From Lineus longissimus (Eukaryota > Nemertea > Pilidiophora > Heteronemertea > Lineidae), in NCBI RefSeq assembly GCF_910592395.1, contig NC_088322.1:8179431-8243430 (forward strand): a stretch of 64,000 bases of DNA, given 5' to 3'. Position numbers and translations under genes: made by a program. The notes under the pieces are model-generated. The model did not search any database. It was not told the DNA's origin and saw nothing but the letters and a program-made list of their open reading frames with translations. Positions 12,187-24,293 of this stretch are shown here, piece by piece (position 1 is the first letter of the stretch; the number at the start of each line of letters is the position of its first letter).

Positions 12187-13821
12187 ACCGGGAGGGAGAA
12201 GAAGATGATGCAAATAGGCTCCGATCCGCTTCGCTGTACTCCTGTAGTGGGCGGGCCAGGCAAGGGCGGCACTGGCTCTTCTTAGTATGACCATTCCTGC
12301 CTTCGTCGAGTCCGAGTCTGTGGCCGACATAGATGCCTTTGATGGCAAAAGGAAATGGTGCCCCTGGCCCCTGTGATGTCAGCCAAACATTTCTTGCAAG
12401 TGACGCCAGTTTGCCTATGCTGCTTAAAAGGTCCATTAGTCTGAATCAGTTTCCAAGGTCGTTCCATCATCTCATTCTTTGCCAATGCTTCCTTATGGTG
12501 AAAAAGGCAGAGCAGCATTTAGTGGGCCCACACTTCTACCCTGTCAAAATGCAATTTCACATGAATTCATATGAAATGGCATTCGATCAAAAACATAACA
12601 ATGTAGCGTGTATAAATAAACTTTACCTTTATTTTTCATAACTTCGATTTCCCAGTAAAGAGTGTAAAGAGAGAAAGTAACAGGGAATAGCGGACAATTC
12701 TTGGGGACATCATTTCCCCTTATATAATAACACAGGTATTGAACTCTTTACTATCTGGACAAGAGAGCAACCACAGGGGCAGTACACTTGAAAGAGGTGA
12801 CTTTAAAGATGACTTCCCCCAGATGATATCTGTAAGGTTTACAAAGATTTACAGAGGAACCTCCTTTAATGGACACCTCTCTATTAAGGACAACCTCTCC
12901 ATTAAAGACATTAGTTTTGGTCCCCGATTGGTTGTTTCCATTCAAAATGACCTCTATTCAGGACACCTCTTGATTAAGGACCGGGAGGGAGAAGAAGATG
13001 ATGCAAATAGGCTCCGATCCGCTTCGCTGTACTCCTGTAGTGGGCGGGCCAGGCAAGGGCGGCGCTGGCTCTTCTTAATATGATCATTGCTGCCTTCGTC
13101 GAGTCCGAGTCTGTAGCCGACATAGATGCCTTTGATGGCAATAAGAAATGGTGCCCCCGGCCCCTGTGATGTCAGCCAAACTTTTCTTGCAAGTGACGCC
13201 AGTTTGCCTATGCTGCTTAAAAGGTCCATTAGTCTGAATCAGTTTCCAAGGTCGTTCCATCATCTCATTCTTTGCCAATGCTTCCTTATGGTGAAAAAGG
13301 CAGAGCAGCATTTAGTGGGCCCACACTTCTACCCTGACAAAATGCAATTTCACATGAATTCATATGAAATGGCATTCGATCAAAAACATAACAATGTAGC
13401 GTGTATAAATAAACTTTACCTTTATTTTTCATAACTTCGATTTCCCAGTAAAGAGTGTAAAGAGAGAAAGTAACAGGGAATAGCGGACAATTCCTGGGGA
13501 CATCATTTCCCCTTATATAATAACACAGGTATTGAACTCTTTACTATCTGCACAAGAGAGCCACCACAGTGGCGGTACACTTGAAAGAGGCGACTTTAAA
13601 GATGACTTCCCCCAGATGATATCTGTAAGGCTCACAAAGATGTACAGAGGAACCTCCTTTAATGGACACCTCTCTATTAAGGACAACCTCCCCATTAAAG
13701 ACATGAGTTTTGGTCCCCGATTGGTTGTTTCCATTCAAAATGACCTCTCTATTCAGGACACCTCTTGATTATGGACAGCACTTGTCAGTCCCGGCTGTCC
13801 TTTAATAGAGAGGTTTTACTG
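12187..13821. repeat. 793-bp tandem duplication (two copies) ending in a 'GTAGAACCTC' MITE
   Basis: The segment beginning accgggagggagaagaag at 12187 repeats at 12980, giving a 793-bp period with few differences over the whole unit. The duplication junction falls inside the MITE: copy 1 breaks off after cctcttgattaagga, whereas copy 2 continues to the far inverted end (gagaggttttactg, 13821). Both copies carry the same short minus-strand frame (for example the peptide GKLASLARNVWLTSQGPGAP) with several differences; I do not recognise it and do not call it a gene. Confidence 0.85.
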
Positions 13822-15455
13822 CAGTTGAGAATATTTTTTATTTGGCATGTCAAGGAACCGTTCACAATATGGATATCTTTACAATATGAAGAAATCGTGA
13901 GACCAACATTTACAAATAGTGAGCCACGCAGGCTTACACAACCAAAAAGAACTTTCCATGCATGTTTTGGACCAAGTCCTCAATAAATAGGCCAACAATG
14001 GTCAAGATTGTACGTGTGAGACTTGATTTACATAAGCTTGCTTCAACTGCCAATGTACAAAACCAATCTACATGTACATCGAGAAGGACTAAAGCTGTTC
14101 CATTGACCAACTTGAGTGCATTATAGTGTGAGTGAGGTGCATGAGGAGGCAATTGAAATAATCCCTCAATGGGTGATATGAATCATCATTTGTGCCGGCT
14201 CGGATAGAACTAAGCTCCTGCCTCTCACCCATTAAATTATCCCACAATGAATACACTCATTGTGGGATAAATAAATATATTACTATTAGCATCTACTAGA
14301 ACACATGAGTGTTAACATAATATAATTTGTTATTATTTACATCAGGGCAAAAAAGTGGTCTCTTTTTTGGCTTAAAGTTGAAATTAAGTATATACAAATC
14401 AAGTATATGGTTGGTTATAACTCATTCATCGCCCATAAATTTGGTGGTCAGCCTCAATTACTATTCCAGAACTCATTTTTAACACTTATACAGCCAAACC
14501 ACGAAGATCTTAATGGACCATAACCACCTCTTCCTGCTCTAAAGGCTTCAACGTTCAAACGAAATGAACGCCACCCGCTGGAAAAGGTAGGAACGGAAAC
14601 AATGTCATCGCTAAAACCCATTGACTATTTTAAGGCGATTCTGACGTAAGGAATTTTTGGAGGGGGTCGGGGAGTGCAGGAGAGAATTTTGTTGAAATAT
14701 AGTTATAGTAAGGGGTTAGCTTTATTTTCGCAACAGACTCAGAAAACTCTGGTCCTTGAGTTGCTCTTACAGGATCCTTATGCAGCTATCTTTTACAGAA
14801 GTTTTTTTTCAAGCGGTTGGTCCGGCCCTTGAAGTGCCACTAAGAAGGAGAACCTTTTGGCAAGTAGCTACTCATTTTGCAAAGATTTGGATTCTGCAGT
14901 TCTGCTGTTAGATATTTTAACATTCTGAATTTTGTACACACTACAAAAGAGAGTCTATTTACAGAGATCAAAACGATCAACGGCATAATGAACATGTTGA
15001 TTACAACACTGTCATCGTAGGGCGGTCACGGCATACACAAACAAAGCACAGACAAATAACCTGGGGGTCTGATGACAAACGAGGCTTAAGGAACTGGTAC
15101 AGAACTGGAGGGATTGGTTGCCTAACCACAAGGTTCGAGCAAAAATGTAGACCAAAACCGAGCCAAGGTTTGACCAAGATTTTAGCTCCACCCTCGCAGT
15201 TGTGACAAGACAATCAATACCGACAATGAGGCATCAAATTCTGTTCTAAAACATCTAAAATTGAAGAATGAATAATGTGATTTAAAGTGTGTAATCAGAT
15301 TACTTTTCTTTAGCATCCAATGCCTAAACCAGTGTTACGATCTCTTACATTTCATGGACGCGCGATTTCAAAGTCACACTCCTCTCCTCACTGAATATCG
15401 TTACCCAGAATCCCACACCATAAAGAAAGTCAAGAATCTAAAGAAGATGTGAAAT
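13822..15455. other. Intergenic DNA and GORASP2-like 3' UTR
   Basis: No recognised coding region. A hairpin at 14237-14270 (ttatcccacaatga / tcattgtgggataa) follows a weaker inverted pair (aatgggtga / tcacccatt, about 14171-14235). The part nearest 15456 should be 3' UTR of the minus-strand GORASP2-like gene. Confidence 0.5.
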
Positions 15456-18400
15456 CTACGCTCCGACGCTGTCAACCGCTCCCTCCGGTTGTGCCGGTTG
15501 CACCGGTGTTGTCTCCGTTACTGGCGCGGTCGTTGCATCCCCGGCTTCCTGCGTTCCCGTTCCAGAAATATTCAATTTGCCGACACTGGTAATTGTGGAA
15601 TTGATGTTAGGCGGCGCTGCCGTGGTCGCTATGCTCGTGGGAAGGTTCGGCAGTGGCGAGGGCGTTGGAAAATTCATGTTCATCGGGAGAGGAGGCATAT
15701 TTTGAAAAGACATGGGCGTACTCATATCTGAAATGAAGAATAAGTTTATTAGTTATGAAATGGCCAGGGATTGATGTGCTTACCTGTAGCACAGAATATG
15801 GCAAGACTACTGGTCCATAGCCAGAGGGAGAACACATCAATTGCAGTTTTCATGGATTGACAGAGGACAAAAGATGTGTTCTACCCATGACCAAAAATCG
15901 AGCTAGACTAGACCTTTGAATGTTTTGCAACCTTTCAATGGCTATGACGGCCAACTTTAAGTATTAGCATCATGAAAATTTAATGATTAAAAGTTTCCTG
16001 CACTTTTTGTACTCACACAAATTATGATATATACATGATACCTACCTGACGGAAACGTCATAGCCGGTAACGGTGACATGCCCGACAACGGCGGTAACTG
16101 TCCTATTGAGATTGGCGGCATATTTCCTAAAGATACAGGCGTCGTTAATGGCGGCATTGGGGGGAAATTAGCAATATTAGGCATGGTAGAAGGTGCTGGG
16201 AGACCGCCCGGGTAAGCACCAGGATACTCTGAAATAGGAAGGTTAGAATTAGCTGCAGAAGTGGATGAAAATATGTACATTCAGGTTTGTTCCCGCATTC
16301 CTCTGTTAGGGAGCTTTTTCATTTTTTTCTTTTTTCAATTTAAGACCTACCTGCACAACCCTTTGTAACAAGTGTCATTATAAGATGGCAGGTCCGTGGT
16401 GCTGCAGGGGTGTCATTTTATGCATGCTCGTCAAAGGAAGCGCTGGGGTAAGGCACAACCTGTGAAGTACAAAGGGGCAACCCACCACCACCGGGACCAG
16501 AACACCCTAGGTTGGCCAGTATGCCACAAGCCTCAAGGAAAGGCGACAAATAATTTTAAGACTCTTACTTGTATTTAACGATGAAGCTGCATTCTGCGTC
16601 AAGCCAGATGTTGGTATGACGGGTATCGTTGGCACGCCTGTGTTCAACTCGGGATTCCCTAACGGCGTAACCGTACTATTTGGTGCCGTTCCAGACATTG
16701 GTGAAGACAGTGCCACCTGTAAAATAGATGCAGTAACACTAACAGACTGGATAAGTTCCCAGTTGATTTTTTGTGGTTGTTTAGGAGACTGCAGTGTAGA
16801 TAATTCATTCCATTTCACCAAAATTATCTCACTCAAGTGGGAAGCAGTCGAAAACCTGGCATCATCAAGTGACAATTTCAAAATGACCTTCATGCCACAA
16901 AAGAAGAAACTGTTTCATCTTCCCCACTCCAAGAAAAAACGAAATTCTTGGTCTCAATCAAGTTCTTAACCCCAAGATGACTTTGAACTGTGGCATCAAG
17001 GCTATTTCGGGATTATCCCTAAATTCCACCTCTCATCTTGGTAACAGTCACGTAACTTCTAAGACCTTATTCCTGAAGCACTGTAGGTAAAGGTCTTTGT
17101 CTACCTTTGTAACACAAAAGAAACAGGGCCCTCCCACCACAGCGCTGGTGAGGTGTAATGGAAAACAAATAACAAAAGCGAGGCCTTGCACCACTAAAAA
17201 TGAACTTGTCTTTTGTTTGTTTCTTTTGCATCATAGTTTCCTCTCCAGTTGACCAAGTATTTTCTAAGGCTGATACCTTTACCCACTGTGTAACATGGAG
17301 TTCTAGAATGGTGAGCACAGGGAGTGTCGGGGGATCAGATCGATAATCACTTCATGAGTCTTTGATAACGGGGTCTGTTTACAGCCTGGTGGTTCCTTTC
17401 GAAGTTTAGATAGAACACGTTTGATGACATCCGAGTTTTCTACAGATGCCCAAGTAACAAAACACCTCCTAATCACCTATTTAGTTAAGACTTGTTTAAA
17501 GGCCTACGTCACTCGTGTTCAAATACTATGAATGCCAAATTTAAACAAATTTCAACATTGCCGTTGTGTAGACGATATACAAATACTATGAACACCAAGT
17601 TTAAACAAATTTCAACATTGCCGTTGTGTAGACGATATACAAATACTATGAATACCAAGTTTAAACAAATTTCAACATTGCCGTTGTGTAGGCTGATATG
17701 CAAATACTATAAACACCAAGTTTAAACAAATTTGTATTCACAATAACTGCACTACGGCATTGTGTATTAGTGGATTTCTATTCAACTGGACCACAAGTAA
17801 TTACGAACGATGTACCCCTTTAAGACTAATTTTTTAGAGAAACAGAAATATCATGCAGTAAATGGAACCCTCACCAAGACCAGGATAACCAAATCACCAG
17901 AGGACAGCAGAAAAATAACAACAAAGTCTCAGGGTCTTTCTCGTAAAAATCAAACAAGTTTTATTGCTTACATCGCAATATCGATTGGTACACAAAATAT
18001 AGGAAATATCTGGTTGTTCTCTGGTTAGCTCCATGGTACACTGGCCCAAGGAGGACTGCATTGACACCTTTCAACCCCTTCAGGCAAAATGGAACACTCC
18101 ATATTTTGATTCAGAGAATATTGGGTTGGTCATAAATGTGAGCCGTTCTAGCAAAACCAGTCGCGTGTAAGATGAGCCTAGATGACACCAGGAGATAAGA
18201 GAAGAAACTGATGTCGTCCGATTTCACAAAAGGCAGACAGTAGTGAAATGAACAAACAGTCCGTCTCAACCTGCCAAGCTCAGAGCGACATGCGACTGTT
18301 TTTGCTGGAATGGGTCACAAATGGTTTGTGGTTCAATTTTCTGGTTTGTTTAAAAATGTATGCCTCCCAATTTGATATAAGGCCTAAAATGTGGCAAGGA

Positions 18401-21400
18401 GAAAATTTTTTGCCTGGGTTGTTCACAATTAATACGCTAGAACATTTTCCACAAACTTAATAGGACCTGAGGGCTTCTGAAATAGCAAAATTGTATGATC
18501 CTTTTTTATACTGAGAGGAAAACAGGGTGGAATTTCAGAGCAAAAAGTTCCTTGTTTGAATACCCAAGGAAGGATTTAAACTTCTTGGTTTTATGTAAAC
18601 AAGCGCATTGGCAAAGTAGTGCTCACCATTTTGTCCTACCTAAGATTTGAACGAAGCAGCTGGGGTTGTTGTTTATCCAGTTCAGTTTTAAGTTTATTTA
18701 CCATTGACAGACCGACCAAAATACAGGAAATCGACAACATTGGACTGTTCCATTTTCCCCCCGGAGGGGTTAAACGTGTTCCACAACCTGCACAGGCTCT
18801 TTGGCGACCTCATGCACAGGTTGCTTGGTGATGTTTACCTCAGAGAATCCGTCTGCTGGCGCGTTCGGTCGCTTAGCAAGTGACTCTTCCAGCTCCTTGG
18901 CTTCTTTGGAGTCGGGGAATTGCCGCGTTGGGATGCGGTGGAGATAACCGTAGCCTATACCACAACCGAGACTGAAAGAAAAATTGACACCTGGGTTTGG
19001 AAAAGTTACTTCCAAATGCATCTATCTGGGCATGGAAGAAGTCAACAGAGTCCTTTTTACTGGAAGAAGTCAACTGAGCCCTTTTTACTCATTGGGGGAA
19101 ATGTGGCGGAGAAAACAAATTCTAGCAAGAAGCTAAAAGCGCCATTTATTTGGCTGCAATTAGTTTTGAGGATTTTTGACCACAGGCATAGAGACTGGAG
19201 AGGTCAGTGGCATAGTAGTGAGAGTGCAGGGGTCATAATCAGGAGTTTGTGAATTCAACTCGTGGAAGGCTCACCAATGAGTCATCTATAGATTCATCTT
19301 TATATACATTCATCACAGTGATAGTTTATCTCCTTGTCCTGGGCAAGACACCTAACCCTGAAGTCCTGTACAGGCCATAGGGCAACAAATGGAAACACCA
19401 GGCCTCCGCTGAAATCCAAAAATCCTAAGTAAGATGTAGTAATATAAGGGTCACGAACCTTCCTTCGCCGCCCCAGGCACTGTTAGGCGTTATCGTTACT
19501 TCCCGACAATTGTCGGTGTCCGTATTGTAGACGTAGAGTTTCAGGGGTTTCGCTTCGTGAGACTCGATCAATGTGAATAGATCTTCACTCTGGAATGATG
19601 AAAACTTTTGTTAGAATTTGTTTTCCCATGGAAACATCCAATTTGGGACCGAAACTGGTGTCCTAAATAGAGAATTTGTCCTTAATGAGAGGTGTCCTCA
19701 TTAGAGAGGTCAAATTGAATGGAAACATGCAATTTGGGACTGAAACTGGTGTCCTAAATAGAGAGGTTGTAATTAATAGAGAGGTGTCCACTAAGGGAGG
19801 TTCCACTGTATTTTCAGCTTGGTGGTTTGACTAGGATCTTTACCATAATTTCATAGTAAATATTTCAATAAAAACCAACAAACAAGTGATTTATATCACT
19901 GCAATATATGACAGTTGCTGCAATGAGCAATAAAACAAGTCATGGCTGGATTTGATATTAATCACAGGTTGTAGCAAGCACCGATTTTTGTAGCAGGCAC
20001 CACTGATGGCGATTTTTGTCAGATGTGATGACGACTGACAGCAGATGGTTTTGGGACGCTTTGTTTAAGGATACACGAAAGCCAATTCAATTTCAATATC
20101 CAAGCATGAGATATCATCTGTAATAGCACAGTATAACTACAGTATAAGAACTGTTATAGCCAGTAAAATACTACATACCTCATGTAAAACAGAGTCTGCT
20201 CCGATGATGTAGTCAGAGTCGGAAAGGAGGCCTGCCATCGATGCTGGAGAGTTTGGCTGCACATCCTGGAACACAACCGAAGATTTTATGTATTAGCACC
20301 CAGTTGCACAATTGGTATAAGAAGCAATGTTTCGTCCTAATGCAACTATCATAATCAGAAAATTACTGAAGGAGATAACTCTTAGTTGAGCTGACCCTCA
20401 AACAAAAATTCAGAGTCGTTTGATCTCACTTACCAGGACATGCCAGACATTTTCATTGGCGCCATCAAATGAACAAAACCTGGAGACAGAGATAGAAATA
20501 TCAATTGAGGCAATATCACATTTGATTTGGTCTGGAGTGCTCTTTAGAACGATCCTCTTTACGAACTCCAAGACTCCCAGAAATTTCTGAGACGTCTCCA
20601 AAAGATTCAGTATATATCGAGGTGTGTGCAGGTCATGTTCCTTTTGCTCTGGGCCAGTGGTCGAGTATAGTTTATCATTTGGAAGATCATTCGAATTGCA
20701 GTTAGCAGCAGGTGAACTTGCAAGAAAACAAAATCAAACAATCACCGAATATATCGAGCACAAGCTTCCAATGGAGGAGACGTCCAATGTCCTTAAAAAA
20801 AATGGAGGCGCAACCAATTTTGCAAGGGTTTTCCATTTGGACCACCCCGCCAACAAAATTCCAACACATTTCCAATCAAAAAACCACTCTTATAAAACTT
20901 CATACAAACAATAACCTACCTGATACTAACTCCAAGGAGTCCTTGTCCACCCCAAGTGTGGCTTGGAATGATAGTAACCTCACGAACTTTCTGTGCCTTA
21001 CTGCTATAAACTAACATTTTGACGGGTTTCTCCACGTTTGATTTCAATATGTCCTTCAGGTTCTCATTGTCTTGATTCTGTGAATAAAACAAATGAAAAC
21101 TCTGAATACATTTAGATAATTTACAAATTGTCGGTGTTGCGTCACATGTCAATAAAAATCATTCATTCACGGACCAGCTGTGAAACACCAATGATGAATT
21201 GGAATGGTGGAGGATAAAGGACAAACATAGTACACTATATCATTATAACAGTTCCCAGTGGGTTGGTAAAACAGAACTATGGCCAACATGCTAATTTGTG
21301 TTGAAAATTCTTCCAGTTTCTAACTCTAAGACTAAGAGACATTTTGAAAGGTCCCACCTGTGTTTTCCCAAAGTGCTTGAGTCAATGCCTCATTACATGT

Positions 21401-23037
21401 ATCTTTTGTTGTGTTGGGTCCAAGTGAGGTCTTCTCTTGATGTTGATTTGATGAGCCATCCGTTGAGTTGACTGGTAACTAGAATATTATCTAACAATCT
21501 TTCCTCTAAATAAGGGCATGAGTTGAGATCCCTAATCATTTACCACACGACCTAATGAATGCCACCTTACAACGCCTTAGAAACAATCCAATATTTTTTT
21601 GGCAAATATTATAATTAGTACTCACCAATCTTGTATTTCCAATAGCAACAATGAAATCAAAGAAGGCTTCAAGGCCAGCATGGTGGCCTGGTGAATTCTC
21701 CTGAACCTACAATAAATGAGGAAATGCACACTTTTTATGTCTACTTTTAGATCCCCCAGGGCTAAACTACTCCAAAGTGTTCGTATACAAGGCATAGCCA
21801 TACATATGCAATTGAAGGCAATGATATTCAGTATCATACGTCTCTTTGTCCAAACGTTAAAAATCGATGCAAGATTTTCCTATCCTTAGATTTTTCATGT
21901 CAATGCAATACCAAGTAAGGTCGAGAACCGAGAAAAGACAGGTAGGGGCTGACAGTTACACACAAAATTGACAAATGTCGCAAAAATGTGTCACATAAAT
22001 GAAATGCAGGTGCCACTGTCGGAATTAACACCAGTCTGCACCATTGCGCTTTTTCGAGAACGCACGAATTCTCGTAAAATCGAAAGGGCCAATGTGCATT
22101 TCTATTGTGGTTTACTTTCATGGCCCTTACCGGTGTATCTGGAAAATGGCCTATTCAGGCTATTGCTTGAATGAGCTTGTCTGTAGGCCATTTTCCAGAT
22201 ATGCCCATTCCACCTAGGGTCAGACCAACAATCCATTTTTCGACTCGAGCCATTTTCTGGCGTCTTTTACCGTGAAGATCTATTGTAAAGGTGGTTTGTT
22301 GGTCCGACCTCAGGTGGTACCGGCGTATCTGCAAAGGGCCTATTGTTGCTTTCAAGACATATGGGGCTAAAATTTACACTCCCCGATTGGAAATGACGTA
22401 GTTTGATCGCATTCAACTATAAATCCATTGAACAGTGGCCCTTCTATATTCAACCGATGACCTTTTCTTGGGTCGTGATCAGGGATTGTAAAGGCGTTCC
22501 CCATGGTAAACAAATGTTGCCTGTAAAAGGCCTTTTCAAAATAGCCAAATCATTAACTTTTCGCAGGTTGTCTACTCTATTCAGGAACTTTTTCCTTGGT
22601 ATTCGCCATTCGGTAACAACTAACCTTTTTGTCATTATTCACTGGTCATTGGCAATGGATGTTGTCAACACCAAACACTAGTACAACAGTCAACACTAGT
22701 CTTAAGTCACTATCAATCATATATTTATAAACATGTGTAATGTATGACTTTCAAAAGACATGGACAATGATGATGTCTTTTTATCTGTCACATTAAGCAT
22801 TTTTAACTGACATTATGATGGACTGGTTGACACAGCCTACAAAACAGAGCATTCACGATTGAATGTTCATACTGCATGCAAACGTCTTACGTGCTATAAC
22901 GTGTGCAAGGAAAACAGGAGCCAACCACTATATTCAAACGCCGATTTTGACAAAACCTTTGCAAGAAATCTTACCCGAAGCACGTGATATCCTTCAGTAC
23001 CTCCTCCAGGAACTGGTGAGCTTTGAAACCCCCCCAT
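15456..23037 (-). CDS. GORASP2: Golgi reassembly stacking protein (GRASP55/65 family), complete, 10 exons
   Basis: Minus-strand exons 22975-23037, 21626-21706, 20920-21077, 20434-20479, 20179-20265, 19459-19589, 18839-18971, 16569-16716, 16046-16228 and 15456-15727 join in phase to 434 codons including TGA. The product starts [19 protein letters not shown], keeping the Gly2 that is myristoylated in known GRASPs. Two PDZ-like GRASP domains follow: [16 protein letters not shown] to [20 protein letters not shown], then [20 protein letters not shown] to [18 protein letters not shown] and HRIPTR. The C-terminal half is a Pro/Ser/Thr/Met-rich tail ([18 protein letters not shown]), the regulatory region of the family. 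GRASPs tether Golgi cisternae on the cytosolic face and act in unconventional secretion. The start is well supported by alignment with the family N-terminus. All donors are GT, one is weak (gttcgt after 19459). Tail resembles GORASP2 more than GORASP1; invertebrates usually have a single gene. Confidence 0.96.
17495..17822. mobile_element. TTAA-flanked element with three 60-bp core units, in a GORASP2 intron
   Basis: Ends aggcctacgtcactcgtg and cgaacgatgtacccct lie inside TTAA motifs. Core units start (caacattgccgttgtgtag) at 17553, 17613 and 17673, i.e. a 60-bp period, against 61 bp in the 4.8-kb copy. Confidence 0.75.
19628..19808. mobile_element. One-ended 'GTAGAACCTC' MITE with an internal duplication
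   Basis: The right end (ggaggttccactg followed by ta) is present. The segment 'catccaatttgggaccgaaactggtgtcctaaatagaga' occurs twice in tandem, about 86 bp apart, and the left inverted end is missing. It lies in the intron before GORASP2 exon 6. Confidence 0.6.
22129..22355. repeat. Foldback-type repeat in GORASP2 intron 1
   Basis: The motif taccggtgtatctggaaaat and its neighbour tggcctat recur inverted (taggccattttccagatat) 50 bp later and again in direct orientation (taccggcgtatctgcaaagg) near 22318. A second inverted pair (cagaccaacaatcca / tttgttggtccgac) lies between. Probably a small rearranged foldback element. Confidence 0.6.
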
Positions 23038-23258
23038 TTTTTTAGTAAATTTTTGAGAAATCGGCACTTTTATTTGAAAAAATTTCTCCAATATTTCACT
23101 GCGACGTCAACCGGATCCAGTATGGCCGTCGACGTGGCACCGATTGGAATTGTGGGTAAATTAAAAGAATAAAAGAATATCAAGTTTATTTGGCGGGAAA
23201 TTCAAATAGGGTTCTAAGAGGTCAAAGGGGTATTATAGGGATTTGAGGTAGGTCTGTA

Positions 23259-23295
23259 CATGGAGGTATTATTATTTCTTAATAATACCTCCATG
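23259..23295. repeat. Perfect 16-bp-arm hairpin
   Basis: catggaggtattatta, loop tttct, taataatacctccatg. The hairpin is bracketed by direct copies of ggtctgta (23251 and 23295 region). It lies just upstream of the GORASP2 start codon (about 220 bp), so it could be in the 5' UTR or promoter; no function is claimed. Confidence 0.8.
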
Positions 23296-23564
23296 GTCTG
23301 TATAACTAATTAGAGAAATGATTACGTTAGTGAACATATAGGGTGTATCTGAATTGATTTATCTCTCCATTCACTTGTCCCAGTTGACATAAGAGGCAAC
23401 ATCCTGACATATGCAGTGGTATAGGCTACTCCGTCTTTTGCTATTTTAAACACGAGGTAGGAGTATCATGATGGTGGTATCCGTGCGATATGAAAAAAAT
23501 ACTCGAATAAAAAAGATGTATTTTGGCATAAAGTCGTAAAGAATACAATAACCTCCCTCCCTAA

Positions 23565-23750
23565 TAAAGGCCTACGCCGTTTTTAATTTGTTTTTTAATT
23601 CGAAAATTTTAAATTGTGTAAATACGTACTGGATATAAATTTCAGCAATGCCACTGTGTCAACAAATATACAATTACTATCGGTCAAGTACCAGCATCGA
23701 GTTTCAGCAAATTCGTATGTATAATAACTGCTTTACGGCATTGTGTCAGC
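23565..23750. mobile_element. Diverged relative of the TTAA tandem-core element
   Basis: It starts aaaggcctacgccgttttta and ends with gctttacggcattgtgtca, matching the frame of the family, but the core is a single diverged unit. The same diverged form recurs at 33283-33465 upstream of methyltransferase copy C, so it is part of the duplicated unit. Confidence 0.6.
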
Positions 23751-23966
23751 CTGTTTAAAGCCATAACACGTAGAAGAGGCCTCCTGTACAGGCGCCCCTT
23801 CAACACAATGTTATAGAAACTCACAAGGCTGCTGACAAAAAGAGGGGTGAGGGAATCTTCAGTTGACCAATACAAGGGATTCTGTCCTCAGAGTAACACA
23901 AGACATGCGTGTTTGGTAACCTGCTTTACTTCATCCAAATGAACAAAAACTCTTCACTCTCCATAA

Positions 23967-24165
23967 TAAGGGTACACCGTTCGTAATAATTGGTGGTCCA
24001 GTTAAATAGAAATCCACTAATACACAATGCCGTAGTGTCGTTATGAATATAAATTTGTTTAAACTTGGTATTCATAGTATTTGTATTGCAGTCTACACGA
24101 CGGCAATGTTGAAATTTGTATTTAGTAGCCTACGTATATCCGCAATTGGAAACTTTTAACGAATA
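23967..24165. mobile_element. TTAA tandem-core element, inverted, single unit
   Basis: Reverse orientation relative to the 4.8-kb copy: gggtacaccgttcgtaataa at the left and, inside, tttaaacttggtattcatag and acgacggcaatgttgaaa. The right end is decayed. The orthologous insertion is present upstream of copy C (33692-33880), so it predates the A/C duplication. Confidence 0.65.
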
Positions 24166-24293
24166 TTTTCTTTAGACTTCATCAAATTCAAATTACAAAT
24201 TTATTAACCGATTCATTGACCACCGGCCCTTTACAGCATGACTAAACCTAATAAAATACATCATTTGTCCGTTTTCAGCAGTTCGCATTCGGC

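Noticed and set aside
12139-13311. Short minus-strand frames conserved in both halves of the 793-bp duplication
   Set aside because: The halves are recent duplicates, so shared openness is not evidence of selection. Overlapping frames on both strands are open and none shows a known domain.
18770-19021. Separate minus-strand gene ending at 18770
   Set aside because: It is GORASP2 exon 7 read through its donor. Splicing at 18839 to 16716 restores the family sequence (DGFSE then VALSSP).
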